A program made the translations under genes and the position numbers. From the NCBI GenBank assembly GCA_035266685.1, contig DATFMX010000062.1, positions 1 through 29,265 on the forward strand: a DNA stretch of 29,265 nucleotides, in the 5' to 3' direction. The stretch is from VRUE01 sp035266685 (lineage in GTDB: Bacteria; Actinomycetota; Thermoleophilia; Solirubrobacterales; 70-9). Below the pieces are notes generated by a model that saw only the letters and a program-made list of their open reading frames with translations, ran no database searches and had not been told where the DNA came from. Each line of letters begins with the position of its first letter. The stretch's first letter is position 1. This document shows, piece by piece, positions 21,719 to 29,265 of the stretch.

Positions 21719-22131
21719 TGCCCGCTGCTGCGCGGAAACCACGAGCCGGGTCTGAATCGCAGGCAGGACCGCCACAGCCGATCCACAAGATCAAGGCGGA
21801 CTTCTTCCGGACGCTGGGTCACCCAGTCCGGGTACGCATCCTGGAGTTGTTGAGGGATGGCGAGCTGACCGTCGGCATGCTGCAAGGCGAGCTCGAGATC
21901 GACTCCAGCGGGGCCTCCCAGCACCTCGCCGCGATGCGCCGGCAGGGGCTACTCGAGTCTCGGCGTGAAGGGACGAATGTCTTTTACCGGGTGCGAGACC
22001 CGCGCATCTTTCAGCTGCTCGAGACGGCCAAGCAGTTGATCGGCTCTTACCTGGAGGAAACTCAGGCGCTGCTCGGCGAGTTGGACGAGTCACCACCGAC
22101 CCGCCGCAAGGCTGGCGCCAAGCGGCGCTGA
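21718..22131 (+). CDS. ArsR-family regulator heading the hyf operon
   Basis: A 137-residue winged-helix repressor. IHKIKADFFRTLGHPVRVRI opens the DNA-binding domain, followed by ELLRDGELTVGMLQGELEID, a recognition helix SSGASQHLAAMRRQGLL, and the wing SRREGTNVFYRVRD. A basic tail (RRKAGAKRR) ends it. No ELCVCDL metal site or other cysteines are present, so the signal is not a classical arsenic or cadmium one. The opening is similar in style to Mycobacterium Rv0081, the ArsR regulator of its hydrogenase-like locus. The gene is preceded by a palindromic promoter and followed after 17 bp by hyfB, indicating an autoregulated operon. Confidence 0.9.
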   Translation: MPAAARKPRAGSESQAGPPQPIHKIKADFFRTLGHPVRVRILELLRDGELTVGMLQGELEIDSSGASQHLAAMRRQGLLESRREGTNVFYRVRDPRIFQLLETAKQLIGSYLEETQALLGELDESPPTRRKAGAKRR

Positions 22132-22148
22132 GCACGGCGACCGCCCAA

Positions 22149-24086
22149 TTGCTCGTTTCGCTGGGTTTGGCCCTGCTGATCGCGGGGGTGCTGGCGCCGA
22201 TTGCTCCGCGGGCGTTAACTGCGGCGATCGCGCTTCAGGCCGCGGGCATCGCACTGCTGGGCACCGGCGGCGCTCTGATCCTGTTCGGGGCGCCTGCTTT
22301 CGGCGCCGCCTTCCGAAACAGCCTCGACCCGGGGCTGGGGATCGACGGTCTCAGTGGCTTCTTCCTTGCCACTCTGGCGGTGGTCGCCGCGCCGGCCGTG
22401 ATCTACGCCCGTGGCTACCTCGAGGGCGTCGCCCGTAGTCGCGCCCTCGTCGCCCTCAGCGGCTTGTTCCTGATTGCCCTCGCCGGCGTCGTCATGGCGC
22501 GGGACCCCTCCTCGTTCCTTGCCTGCTGGGAGCTGATGACGCTCGTCCCGGCTGCCGCGATCCTGGTGCGGCGCAGCGATGCCACCGTCCGTCACGCCGT
22601 CTTCGTCTACCTGGCGGTGACCCACCTCGGCGGCGCCGGCGTCTGGATCTGCGTGCTCGCCCTGGCGCACTACGGGGCGATCGGCGACCCCGCTGCGCTC
22701 GCTGCCCAGGGCGCGAGCGTGCAGGCGCTGATCGTCGTCGCCGCGATCGTCGGGTTCGGCACCAAGGCCGGCCTCATGCCGCTGCACTCCTGGCTGCCGC
22801 GAGCTCACCCCGTGGCGCCGAGCCACATCTCCGCCCTGATGTCAGGGGTGATGATCAAGGTCGCCCTGTACGGGTTGATCCGCGTTCTCTTCGAGTGGGC
22901 CGCCCCGGCTCCCCTGTGGGCCGGTCTCGTGGTCCTCGGGCTGGGGCTGCTGTCGGCGCTCGGCGGCGTGCTCTACGCGCTGGTGCAGCACGACCTCAAG
23001 CGCCTGCTCGCCTTCCACTCGATCGAGAACGTCGGGATCGTCGCGCTCGGCCTCGGCGCCTCGATCCTCTTCGCCTCCCAGGGCGATGCGACCTGGGCGG
23101 CGATCGCCTTCGCCGCCGCGCTCCTGCACATCCTCAACCACGCCGTGTTCAAGGCGCTTCTGTTCCTCGCGGCCGGCGCCTTCGAGCGCGCGGTCGGTTC
23201 GCTCGAGCTGGACCGGATCGGCGGCCTGCTGCGCCGCATGCCCTGGACGGGCGGGGCCTTCCTGGTCGGTTCGATGGCGATCGCCGGGCTGCCGCCGCTC
23301 AACGGCTTCGCCTCGGAGTGGCTGACGCTGCAGGCGTTGATCCACGTCGCCTTCGGGCCCTCCCTCGGGCTCGGCTTGGCCGGCGCCCTCGCGACCGCGG
23401 GCTTGGCCGCGACCGCGGCGCTCGCGGTGTTCTGTTTCGTCAAGGTCGTCGGGCTGGTTCTGCTCGGCGCCCCCCGCCGGGCAGAGGCTGAGGCGGCGGT
23501 CGAGGCGCCGCCGAGCATGAGGGCCGCGCCGGTCTTCCTGGCCGGCTGCTGCGTCGCCCTCGGTGCGGCGCCCGGGCTGCTGATCCCCTCGCTGACGGAA
23601 CTCGCTCCGCAGCCGCGGAGCCTGGCGGTCGAACCGGGCCTTTCCATCCCCGGAACCGGCTCGCTTCCCTCGCCGTGGCTCCTGCTCGGGTTGCTTGGGC
23701 TGACCTGGGCGCTCTGGCGCCTGCGCGGCTCCCGGCGGGCGGCTCCCACGCCGGCCTGGGCCTGTGGCCAGCAGGTCGAGCCCTCGCTGAATTGGAGCTC
23801 GGCGAGCTTCACGAAGCCGCTGCGTCTGGTCCTCGAGTCGGTCCTTCGACCGCGGCGCGAGATCGAGGCGGTGCGTGCGGGCGGTCAGCTCCAGTCGATC
23901 CGCTATCGCGGCGAGATCCCGCACCTCTTCGACACGCTGCTCTACGGGCCGGTGCAGCGCGGGGCGCTGGCCGGCGCCCTGGTCGCCCGTCGCCTGCAAT
24001 CCGGCAGCGTCCGTGCCTACGCCGGGTATCTGCTCGCGCTGCTCCTGGGACTGCTCGTGCTGGTGCGGATCGGAGCGATCGGATGA
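22149..24086 (+). CDS. hyfB: Hydrogenase-4 subunit HyfB/HycC-like, proton-pumping membrane subunit
   Basis: A 645-residue polytopic protein of the NuoL/MrpA/HyfB antiporter-like family. Conserved stretches are CWELMTLVPAAAILV (the helix with the key glutamate), FGTKAGLMPLHSWLPRAHPV, APSHISALMSGVMIKVALYG and YALVQHDLKRLLAFHSIENV, with lysines and histidines of the proton path visible. The C-terminal part (PAWACGQQVEPSLNWSSASF, TKPLR) is typical of HyfB/HycC. The start is TTG 22149, 17 bases after the arsR stop, as no ATG/GTG is available earlier in frame. Its stop overlaps hyfC by ATGA. It would couple electron transfer to ion translocation. Confidence 0.92.
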   Translation: MLVSLGLALLIAGVLAPIAPRALTAAIALQAAGIALLGTGGALILFGAPAFGAAFRNSLDPGLGIDGLSGFFLATLAVVAAPAVIYARGYLEGVARSRALVALSGLFLIALAGVVMARDPSSFLACWELMTLVPAAAILVRRSDATVRHAVFVYLAVTHLGGAGVWICVLALAHYGAIGDPAALAAQGASVQALIVVAAIVGFGTKAGLMPLHSWLPRAHPVAPSHISALMSGVMIKVALYGLIRVLFEWAAPAPLWAGLVVLGLGLLSALGGVLYALVQHDLKRLLAFHSIENVGIVALGLGASILFASQGDATWAAIAFAAALLHILNHAVFKALLFLAAGAFERAVGSLELDRIGGLLRRMPWTGGAFLVGSMAIAGLPPLNGFASEWLTLQALIHVAFGPSLGLGLAGALATAGLAATAALAVFCFVKVVGLVLLGAPRRAEAEAAVEAPPSMRAAPVFLAGCCVALGAAPGLLIPSLTELAPQPRSLAVEPGLSIPGTGSLPSPWLLLGLLGLTWALWRLRGSRRAAPTPAWACGQQVEPSLNWSSASFTKPLRLVLESVLRPRREIEAVRAGGQLQSIRYRGEIPHLFDTLLYGPVQRGALAGALVARRLQSGSVRAYAGYLLALLLGLLVLVRIGAIG

Positions 24087-24994
24087 GCGCCCTCGCCGGA
24101 GCGATCCAGATCCTCGGCGGGCTCGCCCTGGCCCCGCTGCTTCCCGGCACGATCCAGGCTCTCAAGGCCCGCCTGCAGGGGCGCCGTGGTCCCTCTCCGC
24201 TGCAGCCCTACAGAGAGCTGCGCCGCCTCTGGGGCAAGACGCTCGTCGACCCCCAGCCGACCACGGTCGTCTACCGGTTGGCGCCCTGCGTCGTGGTGGC
24301 CGCGATGATCCTCGCCCTGTTCCTGGTGCCGATCGCCGACCTCTCTCCCGGCTGGCCGCTGGGCAACGATGCGATCGTCCTCGTCGGCCTGTTGGCCCTG
24401 GCGCGCTTCGCCCTGGCCGCCGCCAGTTGGGACACCGGGTCGGGGTTCGCGCTGATGGGATCGAGCCGCGACCTGACCCTCTCGGTCTTCGCCGAGGCGC
24501 TGCTGGTCCTGGCGCTGATCCTCGCCGCGGCGCCGGCCGACAGCACGGACCTGGTGGCGATGAGCGCCGCCGCGAGCGGCTCCGCGATCTGGAGCGAGCC
24601 GGCCCACTGGTGCGCCGCCGCGGCCTTCGCCCTCGTCGTCCTGGTCGAGACCGGGCGCCAGCCGATCGACAACCCGGACACCCACCTGGAGCTGACCATG
24701 ATCCACGAGGGCCCGCTGCTCGAGTACGCCGGCCGAGACCTGGCGCTGCTGGAGTGGAGCGCGGCGGCCAGGCACTGGATCTTCCTCGTCGTTGCCGCCG
24801 GGCTGTACCTGCCCCACTGGGGAGGGTTCGGCGTTCAGCTCGCCTGCCTCACCGCCGGCCTGGCCGTGCTCTGTGCGGGCCTGGCCTTTGCCGAGACGGC
24901 TCAGGCAAAGATGCGGATCCTGCGTGCCCCGGCGCTGCTGGCCGGAGGATGCCTGCTTGCCCTCGTCGGGCTGATCGGCCGGCTGGTCGGGTGA
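24083..24994 (+). CDS. hyfC: HyfC/HycD-like membrane subunit (NuoH family)
   Basis: A 303-residue membrane protein of the complex I subunit 1 (NuoH/HycD) family, which anchors the hydrophilic arm. Conserved parts are the N-terminal PLLPGTIQALKARLQGRRGP and QPYRELRRLWGK, then GFALMGSSRDLTLSVFAEAL, and the near-C-terminal VVLVETGRQPIDNPDTHLEL and TMIHEGPLLEYAGRDLALL, a hallmark with conserved acidic residues. About 8 helices are predicted. ATG 24083 overlaps the hyfB stop as ATGA; the frame extends to 23675 but that is inside hyfB. hyfE follows after 1 base. Confidence 0.93.
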   Translation: MSALAGAIQILGGLALAPLLPGTIQALKARLQGRRGPSPLQPYRELRRLWGKTLVDPQPTTVVYRLAPCVVVAAMILALFLVPIADLSPGWPLGNDAIVLVGLLALARFALAAASWDTGSGFALMGSSRDLTLSVFAEALLVLALILAAAPADSTDLVAMSAAASGSAIWSEPAHWCAAAAFALVVLVETGRQPIDNPDTHLELTMIHEGPLLEYAGRDLALLEWSAAARHWIFLVVAAGLYLPHWGGFGVQLACLTAGLAVLCAGLAFAETAQAKMRILRAPALLAGGCLLALVGLIGRLVG

Positions 24995-24995
24995 C

Positions 24996-25613
24996 ATGAG
25001 CGACGCCGCGATCGCAGCCCTCGTCGTGCTCGGCTTTGGCGTGATGCTGGTGCGCCGACGCAGCCTCGCGACCTTGCTCGTCGCCGCCCAGGCAATGCTC
25101 CTGGGTGTGGCGGCGCTCTCGCTTGCCGGCGGTCGACCGACGGCGTCCCTGGTCGCCGCGATCCTCCTCCTCACCCGCGCCGTGGCGCTTCCCGCGCTGC
25201 TGGTCTTCACCCGTCGCCGCACTCCTGAGCCCTACCTCGTCACCCCCGCGACGACCGTGGTGGTCCGGTTGCTCGTCGCCACCGTGGTCGCATCTGTCGC
25301 CGTCGCGGCGATCCCGCCGCTCGGGCTCGGCGATCCGCCCGCCGAGCACGGCGCGATGGCGCTGCTCTGCCTTGGGATCGCGATCGTCGTCATGCGCCGG
25401 CCTGCTCTCCTACAGGTGCTCGGGATCCTCGTCGCCGAGAACGGCGTCTACCTGCTCGCGATCTCGGTTCCGGGCGGGCTGCCGTCGGTGATCGAGCTCG
25501 GCGTGCTGTTCGACCTGGTGCTCGTCGTAACCGTCGCCGCTGCCTTCACCCAGAAGATCCACGCCGAGGTCGGCACGGGCGACACCGACCTTCTGCGGGG
25601 GCTCCGTGACTGA
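24996..25613 (+). CDS. hyfE: HyfE-like membrane subunit (NuoK family)
   Basis: A 205-residue protein with about six helices, longer than NuoK and of the HyfE size class. The final segments PALLQVLGILVAENGVYLLA and VPGGLPSVIELGVLFDLVLV contain the glutamates expected for the NuoK-type proton path, and DTDLLRGLRD ends it. Start ATG 24996 lies 1 base after the hyfC stop. The stop overlaps the hyfF GTG start by 8 bases. It corresponds in position to HycP of the mycobacterial locus. Confidence 0.88.
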   Translation: MSDAAIAALVVLGFGVMLVRRRSLATLLVAAQAMLLGVAALSLAGGRPTASLVAAILLLTRAVALPALLVFTRRRTPEPYLVTPATTVVVRLLVATVVASVAVAAIPPLGLGDPPAEHGAMALLCLGIAIVVMRRPALLQVLGILVAENGVYLLAISVPGGLPSVIELGVLFDLVLVVTVAAAFTQKIHAEVGTGDTDLLRGLRD

Positions 25614-27090
25614 CGCTGCCCCGATGCTGATCGTCGCCGTCTTGGCGGTTCCCCTGGCCGCCGCCCTGCTGGTGTGGCTGGCGCCCTCGCCGCGTGCTGC
25701 CGATCGTCTCAACCTGATCGCCTCGACCCTGACGGCCGCGCTTGCACTTTCGCTGGCCATCGTGGGGCTGGCCGCGGCGCCCGGCGTCGCCGCGCGGGGC
25801 AGCTGGTATCTGCTCGACACGGCCGGTGGCGTGTTCCTCGCCCTGATCGCCGTCGTCGGCTTTGCCAGCGCCGCGATGTCGCCGTTCTACCTGCGTCACG
25901 CCGGCCGCAGCTGGTTCACGGCGCGGCGCTCGCACGCCTGGTACTACGCGGCCTTCAACCTCTTCTGGGCGGTGCTGCTCGCCCTGCCACTGGCGGGCAA
26001 TCTCGCTCTCGCCTGGTTGCTGATCGAGGCGACCACCGCCGCGTCGGCATTGCTGGTCGCCTTCAGCGGCAAGCGCAGCGCGCTCGAGGCGGGTTGGAAG
26101 TACGTGGTGCTGACCACGCTTGGACTTGCCGTCGCGCTGCTGGGGATCCTGGTGCTCTTCGTCGCGTCCGGCCCTGACGGCGCCGGCCTCGGTCGCCTCG
26201 GCTGGCAGGCGCTCGCCCAGCAGGGTGGGCAGTTGCCGGAGCAGGCGACGCTCGTCGCCTTCGTGCTCATCCTGGTCGGGCTGGCGAGCAAGATCGGCTG
26301 GGCGCCTGTACACAACTGGCTGCCCGACGCACACAGCGAGGCCCCGCCACCGGTCAGCGCGATGCTCTCCGCGGCGCTGCTTCCAACCGTCCTGCTGATC
26401 GCCTGGCGGACCAAGCTCGCGCTCGAACCGGCGCTCGGAACCGGCACGGTGCAGCAGCTCTTCATCGGCTTCGGGCTCGTCTCGCTGCTGGTTGCGATCC
26501 CCTTCCTCTGGAGGCCCTTGCCGTGGAAGCGTCTACTGGCCTACTCGAGCCTCGAGCACATGGGCATCCTCGCCCTCGGGATCGGCTTCGGCACCCCGCT
26601 GGCGATCGCCGGCGTCGTCGTCCATGTCGCGGGACATGGCGTGGCGAAGGCACTCGGCTTCTACACCGCGATGCCGCTGCTCCGTCAGGACCCCGACACC
26701 GCGGAGAGGGCGCCCAGGGGAGTCGCCCGGGCGAGCGCGCCGACGGCCACGGCGATGTCGGTGAGCCTCTTCTCGCTCTCCGGCCTGCCTCCCTCGCCCC
26801 TCTTCGTATCCGAGCTGATGATTCTGCTGGGGGGGATGGATGCGGGGCTGATGGCGATCTCCTCGATCGCCGCGGTGCTGCTCGCCCTCGGCTTCCTAGG
26901 GCTCGCCCACGCCCTGCTGGAGGGTCTGATGGGGGAACGGCGGGGGCCACGCCGCCGTCCTTCTCGCTCCGCGCAGGCGATCGGCGTCCTCTCCGGCGTC
27001 GCGGCCGTCGCGCTGCTTGCGCTGACGGTCGCCGCCTATGCCCTGCCCGGTTCCGACATCGTCGCGGCGTTGATGCGGAGCGGCGGATGA
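25606..27090 (+). CDS. hyfF: HyfF-like antiporter-type membrane subunit (NuoN/HycQ family)
   Basis: A 494-residue polytopic protein, the second antiporter-like subunit in the operon. It has AWYYAAFNLFWAVLLALPLA, LIEATTAASALLVAFSGKRS, SKIGWAPVHNWLPDAHSEAP (the conserved WLPDAH with lysine), PPPVSAMLSAALLPTVLLIA and LAYSSLEHMGILALGIGF. Around 13 helices are expected. GTG 25606 overlaps the hyfE end (GTGACTGA). The stop overlaps hyfG by ATGA. Together with HyfB it gives the complex two putative ion-translocating units. Confidence 0.92.
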   Translation: MTDAAPMLIVAVLAVPLAAALLVWLAPSPRAADRLNLIASTLTAALALSLAIVGLAAAPGVAARGSWYLLDTAGGVFLALIAVVGFASAAMSPFYLRHAGRSWFTARRSHAWYYAAFNLFWAVLLALPLAGNLALAWLLIEATTAASALLVAFSGKRSALEAGWKYVVLTTLGLAVALLGILVLFVASGPDGAGLGRLGWQALAQQGGQLPEQATLVAFVLILVGLASKIGWAPVHNWLPDAHSEAPPPVSAMLSAALLPTVLLIAWRTKLALEPALGTGTVQQLFIGFGLVSLLVAIPFLWRPLPWKRLLAYSSLEHMGILALGIGFGTPLAIAGVVVHVAGHGVAKALGFYTAMPLLRQDPDTAERAPRGVARASAPTATAMSVSLFSLSGLPPSPLFVSELMILLGGMDAGLMAISSIAAVLLALGFLGLAHALLEGLMGERRGPRRRPSRSAQAIGVLSGVAAVALLALTVAAYALPGSDIVAALMRSGG

Positions 27091-28526
27091 ATTCGGTTGC
27101 GCCGCCAGGCCAGGGTGTCGAGCAGATGGATGTCGAGGTGGCGGATTGGCGCGAGGCCTGCGTCGCCGCGCTCGCCGATGGCGGCCGCTTCTGCGGAGCC
27201 TTCGCCGACCGAGTCGGCTCGCGCCGGCGCTGGCACGCGCTCTTCGCGGATGGTGCAGACACGCGGGTATTGACCACTGTCTGCGCCGGGGATGAGCTGC
27301 CCTCGATCGTCGAGCTCGTTCCCGCCGCGGAGTGGGACGAGCGCGAGGCGCACGACCTCTACGGCCTGCGATTCCGCGGCCACGAGCCGCTGCGCTCGCT
27401 CGTCGCCCATCCTCTTTACACGCCCAGCTGGACCGTTCCGGTCGAGGGGGAGGGGGTCCACGAGGTCGCGGTCGGCCCGGTCCATGCCGGCGTGATCGAG
27501 TCCGGGCACTTCCGCTTCCACGTGGTCGGCGAGCGCATCCTCCACCTCGACCCGCGCCTCTTCTACAAGCACCGCGGGCTCGAGCGGGCCGCGGAGGGAC
27601 GGGAGCTCGTCGAGGGGTTGGCGTTCGCCCAGCGCGCCTGTGGGGCGTGCGCCGTCGCCAACTCGGTCGCCTACGCGCTGGCATGCGAGGGCGTTGTCGG
27701 CCTGGTGTCATCTCCGCAGCTGCGCCGAGCTCGGACGCTGCTGCTCGAGTTGGAGCGTCTCTACAACCACCTCAACGACATCGCCGCGGTCTGCGCCGGG
27801 GTCGGCTTCGCCGCCGGGAACATGGCGTTTGCCGCTCTGAAGGAGCGCGCGATGCGGCTCAACGAGGCCCTCGCCGGTCACCGCTTCCTGTTCGGATCGG
27901 TCGCGGTGGGCGCCAGCGCGCTCGACCTGCCCTCGCCGGTCGTCGACCGTGCTCGGGGAGAGCTTCGCGAGCTTCAGCAAGACACGGCCAGGGCGTGGCG
28001 CGAGATTCAGTTCGCCCCGTCGGTCCAAGCCCGCCTGGAGGGGGTGGGAGTCCTCGGCCATGATGACGCGGTCCGGCTCGGCGCCGTCGGCCCGGCCGCG
28101 CGTGCGGCCGGAGTGATGGTCGACACCCGCTCGGCCAGTCCCGAGCTCTGGTACGGGGGGTCCTTCTCCGTTGCGGTTCCGCCGGGCGCGCGAGGCGACG
28201 TCGCGGCGCGACTCGAGGTCCGGGCGCTCGAGCTCATCGAGGTCTTCTCGATCCTGGAGGATCTCCTCGCCGGTCCTGTGCGTCCTGGCGCGGCGAGTCC
28301 GGACGGCGCTCCTGCGGCGCTGGGGGTGGCCAGGATCGAGAGTCCACGCGGGGAGACGGTCTGCGCAGTCGAGAATGAGGCGTCGCTCCTCAAGCGCCTG
28401 CACCTGCGCACCGGCTCGTATGCCAACTGGCCCGCCCTGGCGTTCGCCACGGCGGAAAACCTCCTGCCCGACTTCCCCCTGATCAACAAGAGCTTCGAGC
28501 TCTGCTACGCCTGCGTGGACCGCTGA
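27087..28526 (+). CDS. hyfG: HyfG/HycE-like [NiFe]-hydrogenase large subunit, NuoC-NuoD fusion
   Basis: A 479-residue protein. Residues 1-115 are NuoC-like (EWDEREAHDLYGLRFRGHEP then LRSLVAHP), fused to a NuoD/HycE-like large subunit starting EVAVGPVHAGVIESGHFRFH. The N-terminal nickel-ligand motif is R183-A-C185-G-A-C188-A-V-A-N192: the CxxC pair is present but the usual histidine at the last position is asparagine. The C-terminal pair is C473-Y-A-C476-V-D-R479, with EL in place of the usual DP before it. The protein ends at R479, with no C-terminal extension. ATG 27087 overlaps the hyfF stop. All four Ni ligands are kept, so Ni-Fe binding remains possible. Confidence 0.9.
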   Translation: MNSVAPPGQGVEQMDVEVADWREACVAALADGGRFCGAFADRVGSRRRWHALFADGADTRVLTTVCAGDELPSIVELVPAAEWDEREAHDLYGLRFRGHEPLRSLVAHPLYTPSWTVPVEGEGVHEVAVGPVHAGVIESGHFRFHVVGERILHLDPRLFYKHRGLERAAEGRELVEGLAFAQRACGACAVANSVAYALACEGVVGLVSSPQLRRARTLLLELERLYNHLNDIAAVCAGVGFAAGNMAFAALKERAMRLNEALAGHRFLFGSVAVGASALDLPSPVVDRARGELRELQQDTARAWREIQFAPSVQARLEGVGVLGHDDAVRLGAVGPAARAAGVMVDTRSASPELWYGGSFSVAVPPGARGDVAARLEVRALELIEVFSILEDLLAGPVRPGAASPDGAPAALGVARIESPRGETVCAVENEASLLKRLHLRTGSYANWPALAFATAENLLPDFPLINKSFELCYACVDR

Positions 28527-28528
28527 GA

Positions 28529-29002
28529 ATGTTCGTCCTGCTTCGCCATCTGCAACGCGTCCGCCGCGAAGCGGCCCTGCCGAGGCGAAGCGGCTCTCGC
28601 TCGCTCGCGATCCGTCACGTCGACGCCGGGTCCTGCAACGCCTGCGAGCACGAGTTGACCGCGACGGCTGCCCCCCAGTATGACCTGCAGCGCTTCGGAC
28701 TCGACATCGTCGCCTCGCCCCGCCACGCCGACGTCCTGCTCGTCACCGGCCCGGTAACCACCCGCATGGTGAGCTCGTTGCAGGCGGCCTATCAAGCGAT
28801 GCCCGAGCCCCGCCTCGTCGCCGCCCTCGGCGATTGCGCCCTGGGTTGCGGCGTGCTCGGCACCGCGGCCGAGCTGGCCGGACCCTTGGAGAAGCTGTTT
28901 CCCGTCGACATCCGAATCCCGGGCTGCCCGCCTGCGCCGGACGCGATCGCGGAGGCCATCTTGGCGGCAACCCCACGAGCGACGCGGCCGATGTCGACAT
29001 AG
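28529..29002 (+). CDS. hyfI: HyfI/HycG-like hydrogenase small subunit (NuoB family)
   Basis: A 157-residue protein carrying the [4Fe-4S] cluster next to the catalytic site. The ligands are C36 and C39 in AGSCNACEHEL, C103 in LGDCALGCG and C133 in IPGCPPAPDAI. The C-x-x-C spacing of the first pair is hydrogenase-like rather than the adjacent-cysteine pair of NuoB. ATG 28529 lies 2 bases after the hyfG stop; an N-terminal helix precedes the fold. It is the last gene of the operon here; a NuoI/HyfH-type ferredoxin gene is not found within the remaining 260 bases. In Mycobacterium tuberculosis the equivalent gene sits near the front of the operon. Confidence 0.9.
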   Translation: MFVLLRHLQRVRREAALPRRSGSRSLAIRHVDAGSCNACEHELTATAAPQYDLQRFGLDIVASPRHADVLLVTGPVTTRMVSSLQAAYQAMPEPRLVAALGDCALGCGVLGTAAELAGPLEKLFPVDIRIPGCPPAPDAIAEAILAATPRATRPMST

Positions 29003-29113
29003 TCGGTGGACCGCATCTCGGCCTACCCGTCGATCTCACGGAAGCCCCTCCGCCAGGCTGAGGGCCCAGTTGGCGGCTCCGCTGAACCCGACGACTCCTG
29101 GCGCCGTATCTAA

Positions 29114-29131
29114 GGGCAGCGTGAGCTGCCC
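29114..29131 (+). terminator. Hairpin with GUGA tetraloop after the hyf operon
   Basis: GGGCAGC (29114-29120) and GCTGCCC (29125-29131) form a perfect 7-bp stem closed by GTGA, a GNRA-type tetraloop. It lies 112 bases past the hyfI stop and 22 bases before the sigma-factor ATG. Only a pyrimidine tract (CTCTGCTTC) follows, so it may be a weak terminator or a 5' leader element. Confidence 0.5.
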
Positions 29132-29152
29132 CTCTGCTTCAAGATCGACCCG

Positions 29153-29265
29153 ATGCCACCCGGCGCCCTGACCCGCGAGCGCGATGTGCGCGAGGCCTAC
29201 GCCGCCCACGCGGGCGAGCTGTACGGGTTCGCCCGGCGCTCGCTGGGGGACGCCGGCCTGGCGGA
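29153..29265 (+). CDS. ECF-type RNA polymerase sigma factor, N-terminal part
   Basis: The last 113 bases read TRERDVREAYAAHAGELYGF then ARRSLGDAGLA in frame from ATG 29153. The pattern of a helix with AYxxHAGELYGFARRSLGD is the region 2 start of ECF sigma-70 factors. The gene runs off the window, so region 4 and the DNA-recognition helix are unseen. The Shine-Dalgarno is weak (AAGA). Its place directly behind the hydrogenase-like operon may be chance. Confidence 0.65.
   Translation, partial: MPPGALTRERDVREAYAAHAGELYGFARRSLGDAGLA

Overview
The window is GC-rich, densely packed bacterial DNA with many GTG/TTG starts, ATGA stop/start overlaps and several apparently leaderless genes. The protein repertoire suggests an actinobacterium, most likely class Thermoleophilia (Solirubrobacterales-like): an alkB-rubredoxin-TetR cluster, a cysteine-free IscA/HesB relative, DUF2252, an N-terminally anchored decapeptide-repeat protein, and GEMM-free TasA/SipW genes. 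The taxonomic placement is inferred from gene style, not from a marker gene.

Layout. 1-1645 (+): 3' end of an alkane hydroxylase, rubredoxin and a TetR regulator. 1738-5177 (+): cysteine-free IscA-like protein, a DHA2-type MFS exporter with a structured, apparently leaderless start, and a DUF2252 protein. 5174-6770 (-): a Dph6-like PP-loop enzyme and a decapeptide-repeat surface protein, separated by a strong terminator. 6868-7682 (+): an Xre plus nucleotidyltransferase pair resembling a toxin-antitoxin module. 7733-9210 (-): three small winged-helix or unknown genes with palindromes at both ends of the largest. 9580-11341 (+): small Xre protein and an AAA/DUF4143 ATPase with a TATAAT box. 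11348-13033 (-): PAP2 phosphatase, a decayed phosphodiester glycosidase and an intact VapBC pair. 13405-17196: a TasA-like fibre protein with its SipW-type signal peptidase (+), a small secreted protein (-) and an RTX calcium-binding repeat protein (+). 17236-17574: remnants of toxin-antitoxin genes. 17596-21604: methyltransferase (-), SulP anion transporter (+) and GT39-like glycosyltransferase (+).

21718-29002 (+) is the most notable system: an ArsR regulator followed by six tightly packed genes for a membrane-bound group 4 [NiFe]-hydrogenase-like (Hyf/Hyc) complex, hyfB-C-E-F-G-I. The large subunit keeps all four nickel-ligand cysteines but ends exactly at the residue where the maturation protease would normally cut, and it has altered second-shell residues. 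No ferredoxin-like or formate dehydrogenase subunit is present in the window. The ArsR-led gene set recalls the Rv0081-Rv0087 locus of Mycobacterium tuberculosis. Its promoter carries a 15-bp palindrome and an 11-codon upstream ORF coupled to arsR. The window ends inside a probable ECF sigma factor gene.
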